Of a stretch of 64,000 nt of DNA, positions 33,801 to 47,780 are shown piece by piece. Under the pieces are notes generated by a model that saw only the letters and a program-made list of their open reading frames with translations, ran no database searches and was not told where the DNA came from. Source of the stretch: Pterobdella sp. o SKG-2022 (lineage: Eukaryota > Annelida > Clitellata > Hirudinida > Piscicolidae); the NCBI GenBank assembly GCA_964035795.1, contig OZ038326.1, forward strand, positions 1,956,916 through 2,020,915. The letters are read 5' to 3'. The position numbers and the translations under genes were made by a program. Positions within the stretch are counted from its first letter, which is position 1. The number at the start of each line of letters is the position of its first letter.

Positions 33801-36800
33801 AAGAAGAAGAAGAGAAGAAGAAGAAGAAGAAGAAGAAGAAGAAGAAGAAGAAGAAGAAGAAGAAGAAGAAGAAGAAGAAGAAGAAGAAGAAGAAGAAGAA
33901 GAAGAAGAAGAAGAAGAAGAAGAAGAAGAAGAAGAGAAGAAGAAGAAGAAGAAGAAGAAGAAGAAGAAGAAGAAGAAGAAGAAGAAGAAGAAGAAGAAGA
34001 AGAAGAAGAAGAAGAAGAAGAAGAAGAAGAAGAAGAAGAAGAAGAAGAAGAAGAAGAAGAAGAAGAAGAAGAAGAAGAAGAAGAAGAAGAAGAAGAAGAA
34101 GAAGAAGAAGAAGAAGAAGAAGAAGAAGAAGAAGAAGAAGAAGAAGAAGAAGAAGAAGAAGAAGAAGAAGAAGAAGAAGAAGAAGAAGAAGAAGAAGAAG
34201 AAGAAGAAGAAGAAGAAGAAGAAGAAGAAGAAGAAGAAGAAGAAGAAGAAGAAGAAGAAGAAGAAGAAGAAGAAGAAGAAGAAGAAGAGAAGAAGAAGAA
34301 GAAGAAGAAGAAGAAGAAGAAGAAGAAGAAGAAGAAGAAGAAGAAGAAGAAGAAGAAGAAGAAGAAGAAGAAGAAGAAGAAGAAGAAGAAGAAGAAGAAG
34401 AAGAAGAAGAAAGAAGAAGAAGAAGAAGAAGAAGAAGAAGAAGAAGAAGAAGAAGAAGAAGAAGAAGAAGAAGAAGAAGAAGAAGAAGAAGAAGAAGAAG
34501 AAGAAGAAGAAGAAGAAGAAGAAGAAGAAGAAGAAGAAGAAGAAGAAGAAGAAGAAGAAGAAGAAGAAGAAGAAGAAGAAGAAGAAGAAGAAGAAGAAGA
34601 AGAAGAAGAAGAAGAAGAAGAAGAAGAAGAAGAAGAAGAAGAAGAAGAAGAAGAAGAAGAAGAAGAAGAAGAAGAAGAAGAAGAAGAAGAAGAAGAAGAA
34701 GAAGAAGAAGAAGAAGAAGAAGAAGAAGAAGAAGAAGAAGAAGAAGAAGAAGAAGAAGAAGAAGAAGAAGAAGAAGAAGAAGAAGAAGAAGAAGAAGAAG
34801 AAGAAGAAGAAGAAGAAGAAGAAGAAGAAGAAGAAGAAGAAGAAGAAGAAGAAGAAGAAGAAGAAGAAGAAGAAGAAGAAGAAGAAGAAGAAGAAGAAGA
34901 AGAAGAAGAAGAAGAAGAAGAAGAAGAAGAAGAAGAAGAAGAAGAAGAAGAAGAAGAAGAAGAAGAAGAAGAAGAAGAAGAAGAAGAAGAAGAAGAAGAA
35001 GAAGAAGAAGAAGAAGAAGAAGAAGAAGAAGAAGAAGAAGAAGAAGAAGAAGAAGAAGAAGAAGAAGAAGAAGAAGAAGAAGAAGAAGAAGAAGAAGAAG
35101 AAGAAGAAGAAGAAGAAGAAGAAGAAGAAGAAGAAGAAGAAGAAGAAGAAGAAGAAGAAGAAGAAGAAGAAGAAGAAGAAGAAGAAGAAGAAGAAGAAGA
35201 AGAAGAAGAAGAAGAAGAAGAAGAAGAAGAAGAAGAAGAAGAAGAAGAAGAAGAAGAAGAAGAAGAAGAAGAAGAAGAAGAAGAAGAAGAAGAAGAAGAA
35301 GAAGAAGAAGAAGAAGAAGAAGAAGAAGAAGAAGAAGAAGAAGAAGAAGAAGAAGAAGAAGAAGAAGAAGAAGAAGAAGAAGAAGAAGAAGAAGAAGAAG
35401 AAGAAGAAGAAGAAGAAGAAGAAGAAGAAGAAGAAGAAGAAGAAGAAGAAGAAGAAGAAGAAGAAGAAGAAGAAGAAGAAGAAGAAGAAGAAGAAGAAGA
35501 AGAAGAAGAAGAAGAAGAAGAAGAAGAAGAAGAAGAAGAAGAAGAAGAAGAAGAAGAAGAAGAAGAAGAAGAAGAAGAAGAAGAAGAAGAAGAAGAAGAA
35601 GAAGAAGAAGAAGAAGAAGAAGAAGAAGAAGAAGAAGAAGAAGAAGAAGAAGAAGAAGAAGAAGAAGAAGAAGAAGAAGAAGAAGAGAGTGTTTGTGTGG
35701 GTATATGTATGTATAAGAGTGCTTTTGTTCTGTTTTTTAGTGCGTATATGTTTGTGTATGAGGGTTTTCTGTAAGTGTTATGTGCATTTTCATGAGTTCA
35801 TTTCATTTTGCTTATGTTTTTAGTCTTTTCTCATTGTATTTATATGTAAAAATAAATTTTTCGAATTTCAGAATATTTTTTGTTATATTTATTTTTATGA
35901 AGCACGAAAATTATTTTCGTACAAAAATTTTTGTTTCTCGTTAGTTTCAATTTATTTCTCATTGACTTGTGTTTTACTCTCGATTTTTTAATAACAATAT
36001 TGCTTTTTTTGTGTTTTTTATCAAAAATTGCTTCAAACTTGTACGGTACCTTATTTTTTCTACATTTTTAACCTCTCAGGTTATTAGATGCAGTTCTACA
36101 TAAATTGGTTTCTCATTTTATTTGCCTAGTGGGCAGCTCAGAGACAAAAAATGTATCGCTTCCCTGCTCAATTTTGGACCAGGACCAATATACAACTTTC
36201 TTTGATGGACGGCCCATTTCAGCACCCTGTTTTGTACTTTGCCTACCATAAAATCTTTTCCAGCTTGCAACATTACTTTGGAATGAAATCGATTTGTATC
36301 AGTAATCCCATTTGTTTTTGCATGCAACGAAGCAACTTGCAAACGCCGTCTTGGATGGCTAACAGATAGCCGGAAACTACGAGTACTAATAAAAAGACGA
36401 TTGATTGATTGAACAAATTGAAATTAACGTCACAAGGAAAAAAAACAATAAGTTATTTTTAGACCATTTCCCAGTTTTCATTTAAAACTAATTTTTTTCC
36501 GTTAAGCTTGTTTTATGATAGTGTTTAAACTTTGTTGAAAAAAAGTGTTTAAACGGTTGTTTTTTATTCTTTTTTTGACTAAAACGGTTCCGCTTGAACA
36601 TAAATCTAGGTTTTCTTGATATTTATTCCATTTCAAAACTAGTTATTTTTTAATATTCATTTGAAAATTTTTTTTATTATTCAGAAAATAGTTTATTGAT
36701 GGTGAAGGTTTTTATAATATGTGTGTGTGGATGTTTTGGTCGGTGGTTACGCTCTTTTCTAAATACTGCCATAGTCAACTGTATAATACTCCAAAACTAA

Positions 36801-39800
36801 TAGCTTAAAATAAATCACATCCCTTTACTTCAATTTAGTTTATCTGAAAAAATTTAATTATAAGTTGTGTCATTCAACCGAGTCTCATTCATTATTGAAT
36901 TGTATCATTTTGTTATCAAAACCTTCTCAGAATTTTAAATAGTCATAGTGGTTTCGCCAAAAAAAAGTTTCATTCCACATAGTTTTTACTTGATGGGGTG
37001 ATATTAGAAAAAAAACAAGAAAAGTCAAAAATTTTTGCTAACGCTAAAAGTCATTTCAACGTCTCTTCAGGGAACTAAGTCTTAATTCTTTTTTCTGGGT
37101 CCACTTCTTTGAGAATCTTCAATGATCACTAATGGCTCGAAACACATTTTTAAAGTGTTACAGCACAGAACGCCAAAGAGATTAAGTTCTGATGCGTGTA
37201 TTCATAAAGACCTTGAACTTGCTAGAAATGCCATAATGAGGTTCCTGTAATATTAATATTATTCAAAAAGGAATTTGATGATTTACGTTTTAAAAAAAGA
37301 TTTTTAAAAGGCAGAAAAATTTCACATTACTTCGCTCAATTCGTAAAATAGGGTTTAACGAATTTTGAATTCAAATTTTATCTGAGGTTAAAATGCATAA
37401 GTTTGCTTCTCCTCTCTGTTAGACTTGCTTCAAAGTCTTGCATGAAAAAATTTTATTTCTCAGCAATAAGAAAAACTTTTTAAATAAAAAAATCAAATAA
37501 AAAATTGATTTAACTTTCAAAATTAATCTTATTTTTTTTTGGTCTTAAAAAATAATTTTTATTCAAAAACTTTCGCAGTCATTCTAAACAAAAAAACCAT
37601 TGAAAACTTCTAATGTGATTTCCTCCTAAGATTGATAAGAGATTGTAATAGGTCTAGACGCCAGTAAACATGGAGAAGGAAAAAATTCTTAATATTTATG
37701 TTAAAAAAATATTTCTTTCAGTGTTAAATATTATTTTTATTTGATAGGAAATTTGTATACCTTTAACTAAAAAAGCAAACTCAATTTTCGAACAATCTAA
37801 CCTTATAGTAAACCAAAAAAATTCAAATTATAGAGTTAATATTACATGAAAATTGAAAAATCATATCCTACCACAGAAAAATACAACCCGATACTGATAT
37901 TGAGAGACATTATGTTTCAATGCTTTTTCAATTGTTACTCAACTTGAATAACTTTGATAGAACGATGGTCGACCTATAATGAAGCTGTTTTGATTGTATT
38001 ATTTGTCAACTGTTTTAAAATTGATAGATCCTCTTTGAAGGGATGATTCGTTATGGTTGTGGAAAGTAGCGGGGTTTATAGAGATAAATGGGACTGGGTT
38101 TGAGAACTTGAACACTGCAAGGTGTTGGAGATTTGAAGAGTGATTTGTTATAAAAGTATTTATAACAGTGGTGAAGAACAATTAAAAAACCTTGAATAGT
38201 ACTGTGGGAAAATATTTGAGAAAGTTTATAAACTAGATAAAAGTGAAATTTGTAAAAGAAATCAACATTAACGATCAGCCCAATTATGAGTGATAAAAAA
38301 ATCCGTTTAGAATATTTCGTGACCAAGTTATAATCGAAAAAATTTTAAATCATAAAAATAAAGTGAATACTTTTGAAAGTGTTTAAGAAGATCAAAAACT
38401 AATGTTTTTATTCATCTCAGTAAATTGCAATAACTTTAATTACTCATCTGTTTAAGAATTCACTTTCAAACGTAACTTTCCAAAAAATTTTTTTTCTTTT
38501 TAATGAATAAAACATTTCTCCTTTATTTTTATTCTATTATTGTTCAGTTATGTATATATCTATTTAGTGAGTCGTGCCACGTTGTGAGCAAAAAAAGAAA
38601 TTTTTATAAATTTATATTTTTTGATCTTCAAATTTACATTAACTTTATTTTATAGTTTTTTTCATATATTTGAAAATATATATTTTCTATTCTAATGTTT
38701 TTTTGTTCTTTTTCAAATTCTTTTAATTCTTCTCACTCAAAATATTTTTGAATTTATATTTTATATTTTGTCTGTAAATTTTATATTTTATTTTTTTTTG
38801 CTGTTGAAGATATGTAGAATTATTTTAGTTTATTCATTATTTTATGGCTTCCAAATGAAGTGAAGATTGTTTAATTTTTTTTGCTTATTTTTTGTCAGTT
38901 TGGCTCCAACAGTCATGAATGCTTATTGAGGTTTTTCTCCGTTCAAATTTTTCCGTTCACATTATTTTCACCTCAACTAACTATTTCTTTTTAAAACCAA
39001 TGTATACAGTGAAATCATGGCCAACTATAATATATTCTCAGCCTATTCATATTTCTGGCCTGAAATTTTATAAATTAGTTTTAGGCATGGATGGATGAGA
39101 GTTGCATTGTTGTTTCATGCTGTCTCTCAGTTATTTAGTTGAGTCTTTTAGTTATTTGTTTGAGTTTTTTTTTCAAATGATTTTTGTTAAAAAATTGCCA
39201 ATTCACTTGAAATTTGGGTGTTTTTCAATATTTTTTTTTCTTGACTTGATATTAGTTGTGAAGCTTTGTGAACTATTTATAAGCATATTAAATTCAAATT
39301 TCTTATAATTTGAAATATTTTTTTTTTTTGTTTTATTTTAAAAACATAAATGTATCAACACATTTGATATGGTATGAACTGCAATAAATGAATGTGAACT
39401 TTAGCATGCGGGAAGTTAGAAGATTAAGTTTCAAAGCAGGCTTACACTTTTGCAAAATTTAAAAAAAATTTTGATTTTGAGCTTTTCATCATTTTGAAAA
39501 ACATAGATCTCATTTCGAAAATAATACCGTGAAATTCCAATTTTAGAGATGAATGTGTTTAATTCTAAAACTTAGAATTAATTTGAAGAATTTATAGTTT
39601 TTTCTTTTTTTATTGATGGTTTTATCCAAATAAATGAGACTTTTTTTGGTTTTTGTCTTGAAGTTCTGATGAAAAAGTAAAAAAACTGTCAACTAATTAT
39701 CAAAATTTTTTTTGTTTTAAAATAATCTGAAAGTTTTCACTGATTAGAAGCAGGAGATTATTTTGAAAACTTGAACCTATTTTTCGAGTTTCTTTACAAA

Positions 39801-42800
39801 ACAATAGAAATTTAAGCTCAAAAAGCTTTCAAGTTGGATGAGCATCCAAAAAACTTCAACATAAAACCTCCGAAATATTTACTCACGCCGAAACGTCTGA
39901 ATCAATTCACCATTAAAAATACATGGATCTCCCGAAATTGATATTTGAGAAAAATTTAAACTCAAATTTTTTTTATTTTATAAAAATAAACACACTAATA
40001 ATTATGAAACATATTTTGGTGAGCAGTCATACCCTGGGTTAAACATCACTATAATAAACTCCGTATGTCATTATTATTATTATTTTTACTATTATTATTA
40101 TTATTCATACCTTCAATAGCAAAAGCAATAAACTATAGACAACGTAAAAATAAATATATTTCCAAAATTTTTATGAAACAAATCGCCTAGCAGACGTTGT
40201 GTTTAAACTTTTCAAAATAAGACTTCCATCATTCACCACTTATCATTGTTTGAGTAACTATCAAATTATTTGTTGATAATGTCTAAAGGATATCAAAAAT
40301 TTCAGTTGAAAGAATATTTAAGGTTAAGTTTTTCGTTTATTTATATAATTTTATATTCAACTTTCAAGTTCATAAAATGAAGTCAAAAACTACATTGAAT
40401 AGATAACTCAACTAAATTATTGGTTTTTTAACTTTTCACAGTTAACTAATAATTAAATTTTTTCTGAAACTCAATCAATCAATCTTTTTATTTAAACAAA
40501 TGACAGAACTGAGTTTTTTCTTACCTGAGTATTTTGTTCTTTCGAATAATCAACTTTATAATAGTTTTCAGCTTAAAAGTTTTTTTTCTAAAAAATTTAG
40601 GTAAATTATTTCATAATAAGTGATTTTTTCAATAAATATTTTTTTCCAATAATATTTCACAAAAGTTACTGAAATCAACATTTAAAGCATTCTAAACTCA
40701 AAATATTATTTTCAACAGATAAACTACTCTCAATTGGATTTTTTTAAAACAAGTATTTCCAAGCAATTCTTTTAATTTAAATAAATAAGCAATAAGCCAC
40801 AGAACGACTCCCCACAGAGCTTAGAGGGAAACATTTGAGTCCACGTAGTTTGATAAGACACCCAATAGACTTTTAATATATTTTTATTGCTCCACGATGT
40901 TTTTCCTTCTTTGTTTAAGACAAAACAAAGTTGGATGTATTGTTTCAATTTAGTTCAATACAAAAAAATAATTGGAAAGATTATTTAAACTAGTCTCAGA
41001 GTCTTATTGATCATTTTTTTTGTGTTGGAATGGTTCATTTTGGTGCTCGATAATTGAAAAAAGCTTTTTTTTTGAGTATATTTAAACATAAACTCAACAA
41101 TTTTTTCAAAATTACTATACCTCAACGTTTGCATTGAAAAATTTGACCCCATAAAAACTGAACTCCTATGAAATCGATTTTTTCACTGATTATTCCCAAA
41201 ATCAACTCATATTATTCTTATCGTTTTAAAGTCTCAGCTCTGTGCTTACACCAGTTTATGAGTTTTTTTTGTTTTTTGAAATATATAAATATGCACTGGT
41301 TGCTTCGCCCCATGTCTATGTATTCTTCTTGTGCCATCTTGTTACATTTTTTTAGTATATCTTCTAAAGTATTATTATTTCACAACACATCTTGAAGTGA
41401 ATGGAATTTCTGCTGTTTATGATTTTTCGATAGTTTTAGGCCTGGTTTTGGGCTGCCATAAAACTAGTTTTGTTCAAGCCTTCTCTTCTAAGCCACTGCC
41501 ATTTTTTTAAGCAAAACTTAATTGTTATTATTGAAAGTTTAAATGTGGTTATGCCAAAAAGTTCATCTTTATTAAATTATTATTATTGTTGTTTTTTTAT
41601 TTATTGTTATTTTTTCACTATTAAGCAGCTATTTTTTGTGATTTTTTCTAAAAAGCATCAAAATTATTGCTAAAAATTTGTGTAAAAAATAATTAAGTTA
41701 ATCCAACAGAAAAAATTAAGTTCAAAAAAATTTTTTTCAACGAAAATCTTAGTTTTTTGGAAGCATAAATCAGTTTTTTCATCAATTTCTATTGGTTCAT
41801 TCGTCATTTCACACACTTTTCATATTCATTATCTAGCAACGTTATTTTTCAAAGCAAATTTTTCCCAACATTTTTTTTTCTAACATTCATTTTTTTTACC
41901 AACTGTGTTGATTGATTTATTTATTTCAAAGCAAAAAGTTTTCTAAGTTTATCTTCATTTTTTTTAATTATCATAGACATTCATAAAATGAAAGTCATTT
42001 TTTCATACTTCTCTGGAATATTTAACCCAAAAAATAGTTTTTACAAAATGTTTTCACCATTTTATAATTATTGAGTGAAGTTTTTTTTCGAAAATTTTAC
42101 TTTTTTTTACAAATTAGCAGAAAAATGTTCATGAGCGGATAGTTTCATGAACAGGGCACCTGCAAATTAAAAAAAAACTGTCTTAACAAGAAGTGGGACA
42201 AAAAAAACATAAAAATACACTTGAGTTTTTTTCAAAATTCTCCATTAAAACTACTTTTCAAAAATTTCTGCTATTGATTTTGTTCAGTCAAAATTTTTGT
42301 AAACTAAAATAACAGTACGAAACTAGATAGAAAAAACAATTGAATTAATTTAAATAAGAACAATAATAATAATAACAACAACAATAATAATTATTTTTTT
42401 TATTGATTCATGGTTTTCGAACAGCAATGCCTTTTGGGACATTATTTATTGAATGTTCGCACTTCATTGATACTGTTTCGATTATGTACTATTTAAATTG
42501 CTTTTTTATTATTATTGTTTTTATATTGGTAGTATCATTTTTATCGTTTTTCTATTATTATTGTTGTATTTTTTTAATTATTACCATTATTGTTTTTTCT
42601 TTATTATCATTTATATCATTGTTGTTATGTTTATTGTCATTATTTCATTGTTATGATTATTATTTTTTTTTTCAACTTTACACATTATTCACGAAAAAGT
42701 TTTTTTTTTTCCTAAACTAATAAAAAACAACAAAATTACATCAAACTCAAAGTGTTCTGTTTTGCTTCAAGCTTGTTACTCAAAATAACTTCTGTTTCAC

Positions 42801-44142
42801 TGTTCAACGTTGAAAAAATTAAAAACGGAGATGAACTCAGAACGGTATATTTAAATACATAATTTAACTTTTTCCATGAATTTCTTAGTATATTAATTTT
42901 TTACAGCTTCCCAAAAAAATTTTTCCAGAGAATTTAATTTTGTCGGCAATAAGCGTTTTATTAGAAAGACATAACTAGAGTTTAAAAATTCAAAACATTT
43001 TTAATGTAAAATTTTTCTGCTATGCAAACGATTAAAGCAAAATTTAATGAAAAACGATTCAACAAATATTAATATTAAATTCAAGTTATGCGCAATTTTG
43101 ATAGTAATTTTTTTATAAATAAAATTTTGATATCATAGAGATGATATCTCGCAAGTTTTAAAAACATTTTCACAAATAAATTAAATTATTATATTTTACC
43201 GCTTTCTTCTATAATTTTCATGCTTGTAAGATATAATTATTTTACTGGGCATTACTATTGGTTCCAATTTTTTATTATATAGTCAGAGGAATTTTCACCC
43301 TTCTTAAAAGAGTATGTGTTTTAGCGTTACGTTTGTGCTTTTTTTTCGCGCCAATTTTAACTATGATTTGAGGAACCTGATTAGAAAAAGTATTCATAAA
43401 CTATGCCCAGAAACGAAAAATAATATTTTTTGTTTCTGGAAAAAATATTTTTAGCACAACTATATTTGATGAGTTGATTGGGTACTTGAGAAAAAAAATG
43501 AAAATTTTTTAACTAAACTGAATTTTCTAAATTTTCTTAAACAAAACATTGCTTCACGACAACAACGGACCTAAAAAAAAATTGAAAAAATTAATTTTTC
43601 ATCTTACAGAACCACTGGATTTGAAAAATTTTATAAGCGAAATCTTAACTAAGTTTCAAGCTATTGAGAAAACTTTGAACTTCAATGTGTTCAAAAATTG
43701 AAACTAGGTTAAGATTTTAAATACCCTCAGCTTACAAAAACTGATAACAAATGCTAACAATTTAAAAGAAGAAATTTCAACTAGCTGTGTAGATAAAATT
43801 TTGTCTTCTTCATCTTAGCTTGTACATCTCAACGTGAAAATATCCTTTGATTTTCAAGAGTTCGAACAAATAAAAATGCTTGGTTCTTAAAACTCAGATA
43901 GCAACTTTTCAGCTTTGAATATTACTAACAACTTTTGATTCAATACCACAATATTTGAGAACTTCAAGGGAACTAAACAGTTTTTGATTTAATAACCTGG
44001 TATTTAAAAACTCCAATGACAAAGTCATAAGTTGTCATAAGCATTGAGAAACATTTGAAAGACCACTCAAACGAGTCAAAGATTAAATTCAATGCCATTT
44101 GCAATGATCGTATGGTATTACTAATAGAGTATTACAACAACA

Positions 44143-44196
<54 letters not shown>

Positions 44197-47100
44197 GCCA
44201 CAGTTAAGAAAGCTTGATTGATGGCACAATCACTGGTTATCGATACATTTTGATCTTAGATAGAACGTTTGTCTTAGCTCTGCGTAATGCTTTTTCAATA
44301 AATGCTTGTGAGCATGAGAGACTGTGGCATTTGATGAACGCTGTTTAAAAAAATGAACAATTCAACCAAAGATCAAACATTCGTATCTTCCTTTTTTTTG
44401 AGACTTTGAGCACACAACCAAGATTTTGTTTTTATTAACTTTTTTTTTGTATGTTTTTCGTTAAATTTATTTGACTCCAGGTCCAATTATTTTGGTAGAG
44501 AGCCAATGAAATAGGAGACAACGTTTGGAAGGCTGTAGAAGAACCCAGAAAATAGTTTTATGAAGTTTTACAACGTATAAAGCATCATTATTTTGCAAAA
44601 AGTAAACTTAAAACTAAAAATTTTGACAATTTGAAAAAACAATATCTTGAATCTTTAAAAATTTTTGAAGCAAACTAAGATTTTCAAACAGTGTCTTAGA
44701 ATTGAAACAATATTTTTTATTATAAAAAAAAAGAAATTTGAAAATGAATTTTATTCCAACATTCGATCTTTAACTTTTTTATAAGTTTCTTAAACCTTCT
44801 TAAAAGGTATTCAAATAGCATTATAAATTTAATGCCATTTCATTTACTGCCTAGATAAAATAACATAAACACTGAAATAATTGATAAAAATTTAAACAAT
44901 AGTGAAAAATTGAGAAAAAAAATATATAAAATATAATGAGTTAAGCATCGAAGCTTTTTTCAAGGATTGTGTTCGTGAAACAAAACACTTTTTTTAATGC
45001 GAAAAATAATTGAAACAAAAAACTAAGTCACTCTTGCTAATTTAATGCAAGTTTTTGTGTCAATACGTTTCATTTTTTTGATTACTTCGAAGTTTATTTC
45101 AAATCTAAAAATAATTTCAAAATGAAAAAAACGCTTGATTGTTCATTATTTTTTTTTGAATTTTTCTGAATATTTTTTTTAATACTAATAAATATTACGT
45201 GAAAAATACTTTTTATCAAGCTCTGCATATCTTTCCTTTTTATGAAGTAGTTTTATATGTTATGAATCCCAGGGAGGCTAGCACAAAGAACATGGCTTAT
45301 TCAAAGAATATTCACAAATTCATTCCTATATTGAAATTTGTTTTCGGCATTTGGGCTTAATTCAGCATGGAACAATTGAGAAGAAAACAAACAATGCAGG
45401 CAATGTCTAGAAGCATTATATTCACATAATTCATTTTGTTTTTTTATATTTTTATGACTAACTTTTTTCTACGTGCTCAAATTTGCTTATGGTTCAAAGT
45501 TTTTTATTAGATTCTTTTAAATATTTGACAGCATAATGTATACTAGTTGAAAATAACTATAAAGTTTGAAGTATATTATTTAAAAGATACGCTTTTGACA
45601 GAATGATAAGAACTTGTGCCCGAAGCGCCAAATTTTGCGGAGAATGAGTTTCAGAATAATGTTGTTTATTTTCTATTCAAAGCCAAAAAATATTTTCAAA
45701 ATTTTTTTTAGAAAAATATTTAAGATAAACTTTATTAGAGAAACAACTTATGTTCTTTATTATGAAAAAAAAATGAAACGAGTAAGCATGAATTTCAGGA
45801 TTTCGTCTGAATTAGCAGAAAAAATATTTGATACATAAAGAAAACTGTAAGAGAAGCTGTGGAAATTTTCAAAACAGAGCCAAAACACTTTTATCAAACT
45901 TTTCTTTGAAGGCCATACAAAACAGAATCCCTGCAAACTTTCCCTACATGCAGATGTGCTGATAAAAATAATAGATAACATTTTGATATTGGTATTTATA
46001 AGACTTTAATGCAGATCTGAGCAGTGTGTTTTGATCTTGAGTGGGCTGTCAGTTTTGAGAACTTAAGAAGATAATAAGTTTCACATGCCATTGTGCTTGG
46101 TGATAGGAAATTTAACAAGAGAAAAGCTTTGTATTTGAATAATATATATATCAAACTGAATTTCCGGTTTTCAAATCTTTAATTTTGAGCTTTTAAAAAG
46201 TTTTATTTTTTTTGTTCATTATAAGATTGTTAAAAAAATCTTTCTTTGTATGGGAAGTTGAAAGCTATTTCAATGAGCTTAAAGCCAGTTTAATGCCATA
46301 CTCATATGAGTTCACTAGAGATTCATTGACAAAAAAGTTATTTTTCATGAAAATTGTTGAAAGCTTCATGATGTATTCAAGAGTATTTCAAGAGCAGAAA
46401 CTTCAAAAAAAGTTTTAAGAACATTTGGTTAGTATGGCGGATGAGATTGGGCATGTATGTGGATTTTCATGAAGATTACTTGCAAATAATGGACGCCATT
46501 TTGTATTATGACTCCGTCTAAAAGAATATGGTCGTTTAAATAAAGGCATCTGATCCACTCTTTACAACTTTGGACTACAAAAGTTGATGAATGATTCAAA
46601 TTTGTAAGCGAAAAAATATTTTGAAAAATGTTTTTGCAGTTAAAATCTCAACTTTTTGAATAAAAAAGAAGCATTTCAATGTAACAAAAAACACCTGAAA
46701 ACTAATGAAAAGAACCAATTGAGGAGTTAAACCTGTGACCTTCGGCTTATCATCCCGAAGCTCTCCTCATTAAGCTGAAAAGAATCATATCTATTCCCAT
46801 TCAAAGAATAGCGATCAAAAGTTCAAAGAAATGTTATAATTGGTATATGTGCTGTATATTCATTAAAAAGGGCCGTTTTATAGTAGAAAGCATTGTTGCC
46901 AAAAATTACGACTGAAGATATAAATAGGCAATGAAGCTTTATAAAAGATTTAAAAATTGCTGGTTTGCAATAATTTCATGTGATTATACAAGCATATTAA
47001 CTTCTTTGTTAAATTGAGTATTCAATTTTTCACAATAGGAACAGGTTAAGAGTTATATGCAGTTAGTTGGGGGTCAAAAAACACAGTGTTAAATCTAAAT

Positions 47101-47270
47101 AGGATAAGTAACCAGTTTTTGAGTTAGAAAAAATTTTGAAAAATTGTGAAATTGTTGAGACATAAAACAATTGAAGGAACAATAAAATAATGCATGTATG
47201 GCTGAAAGTATTGTGAAAAATTGCAGTTTTTAAAAAAAAGATAATAGATAGCTGGATAGACTGACAGATG

Positions 47271-47318
<48 letters not shown>

Positions 47319-47460
47319 CATAGATAGATTGATAAATAGATAGATACATAGATAGATAGATAGTTAGATAGATAGATTAATAAATGGATAGATAGATAGA
47401 AGGGTAGATAGATATCTAGATAGATAGATTGATAAACAGATAGATAGATATATAGATAGC

Positions 47461-47538
<78 letters not shown>

Positions 47539-47646
47539 CATAGATAGATAGATAGTTAGATAGATAGATAGATACATAGATAGATATATAGTTAAATAGA
47601 TAGATACATAAATAGATAGATAGAAAGATAGATAGATAGATAGAAG

Positions 47647-47685
<39 letters not shown>

Positions 47686-47744
47686 TGATAGATTGATAAA
47701 TAGATAGATAGTTAGATAGATAGATAGATAGCTAAATAGATAGC

Positions 47745-47780
<36 letters not shown>

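Noticed and set aside
33471..35823. Two plus-strand open frames of about 770 codons (poly-Glu, poly-Lys, poly-Arg)
   Set aside because: They are created by the (GAA)n tract in different frames, with short unrelated flanks. There is no sign of a real protein.
45614..46418. Several 65-75 codon open frames
   Set aside because: No domain, AT-driven composition and overlapping frames on both strands. Treated as chance.
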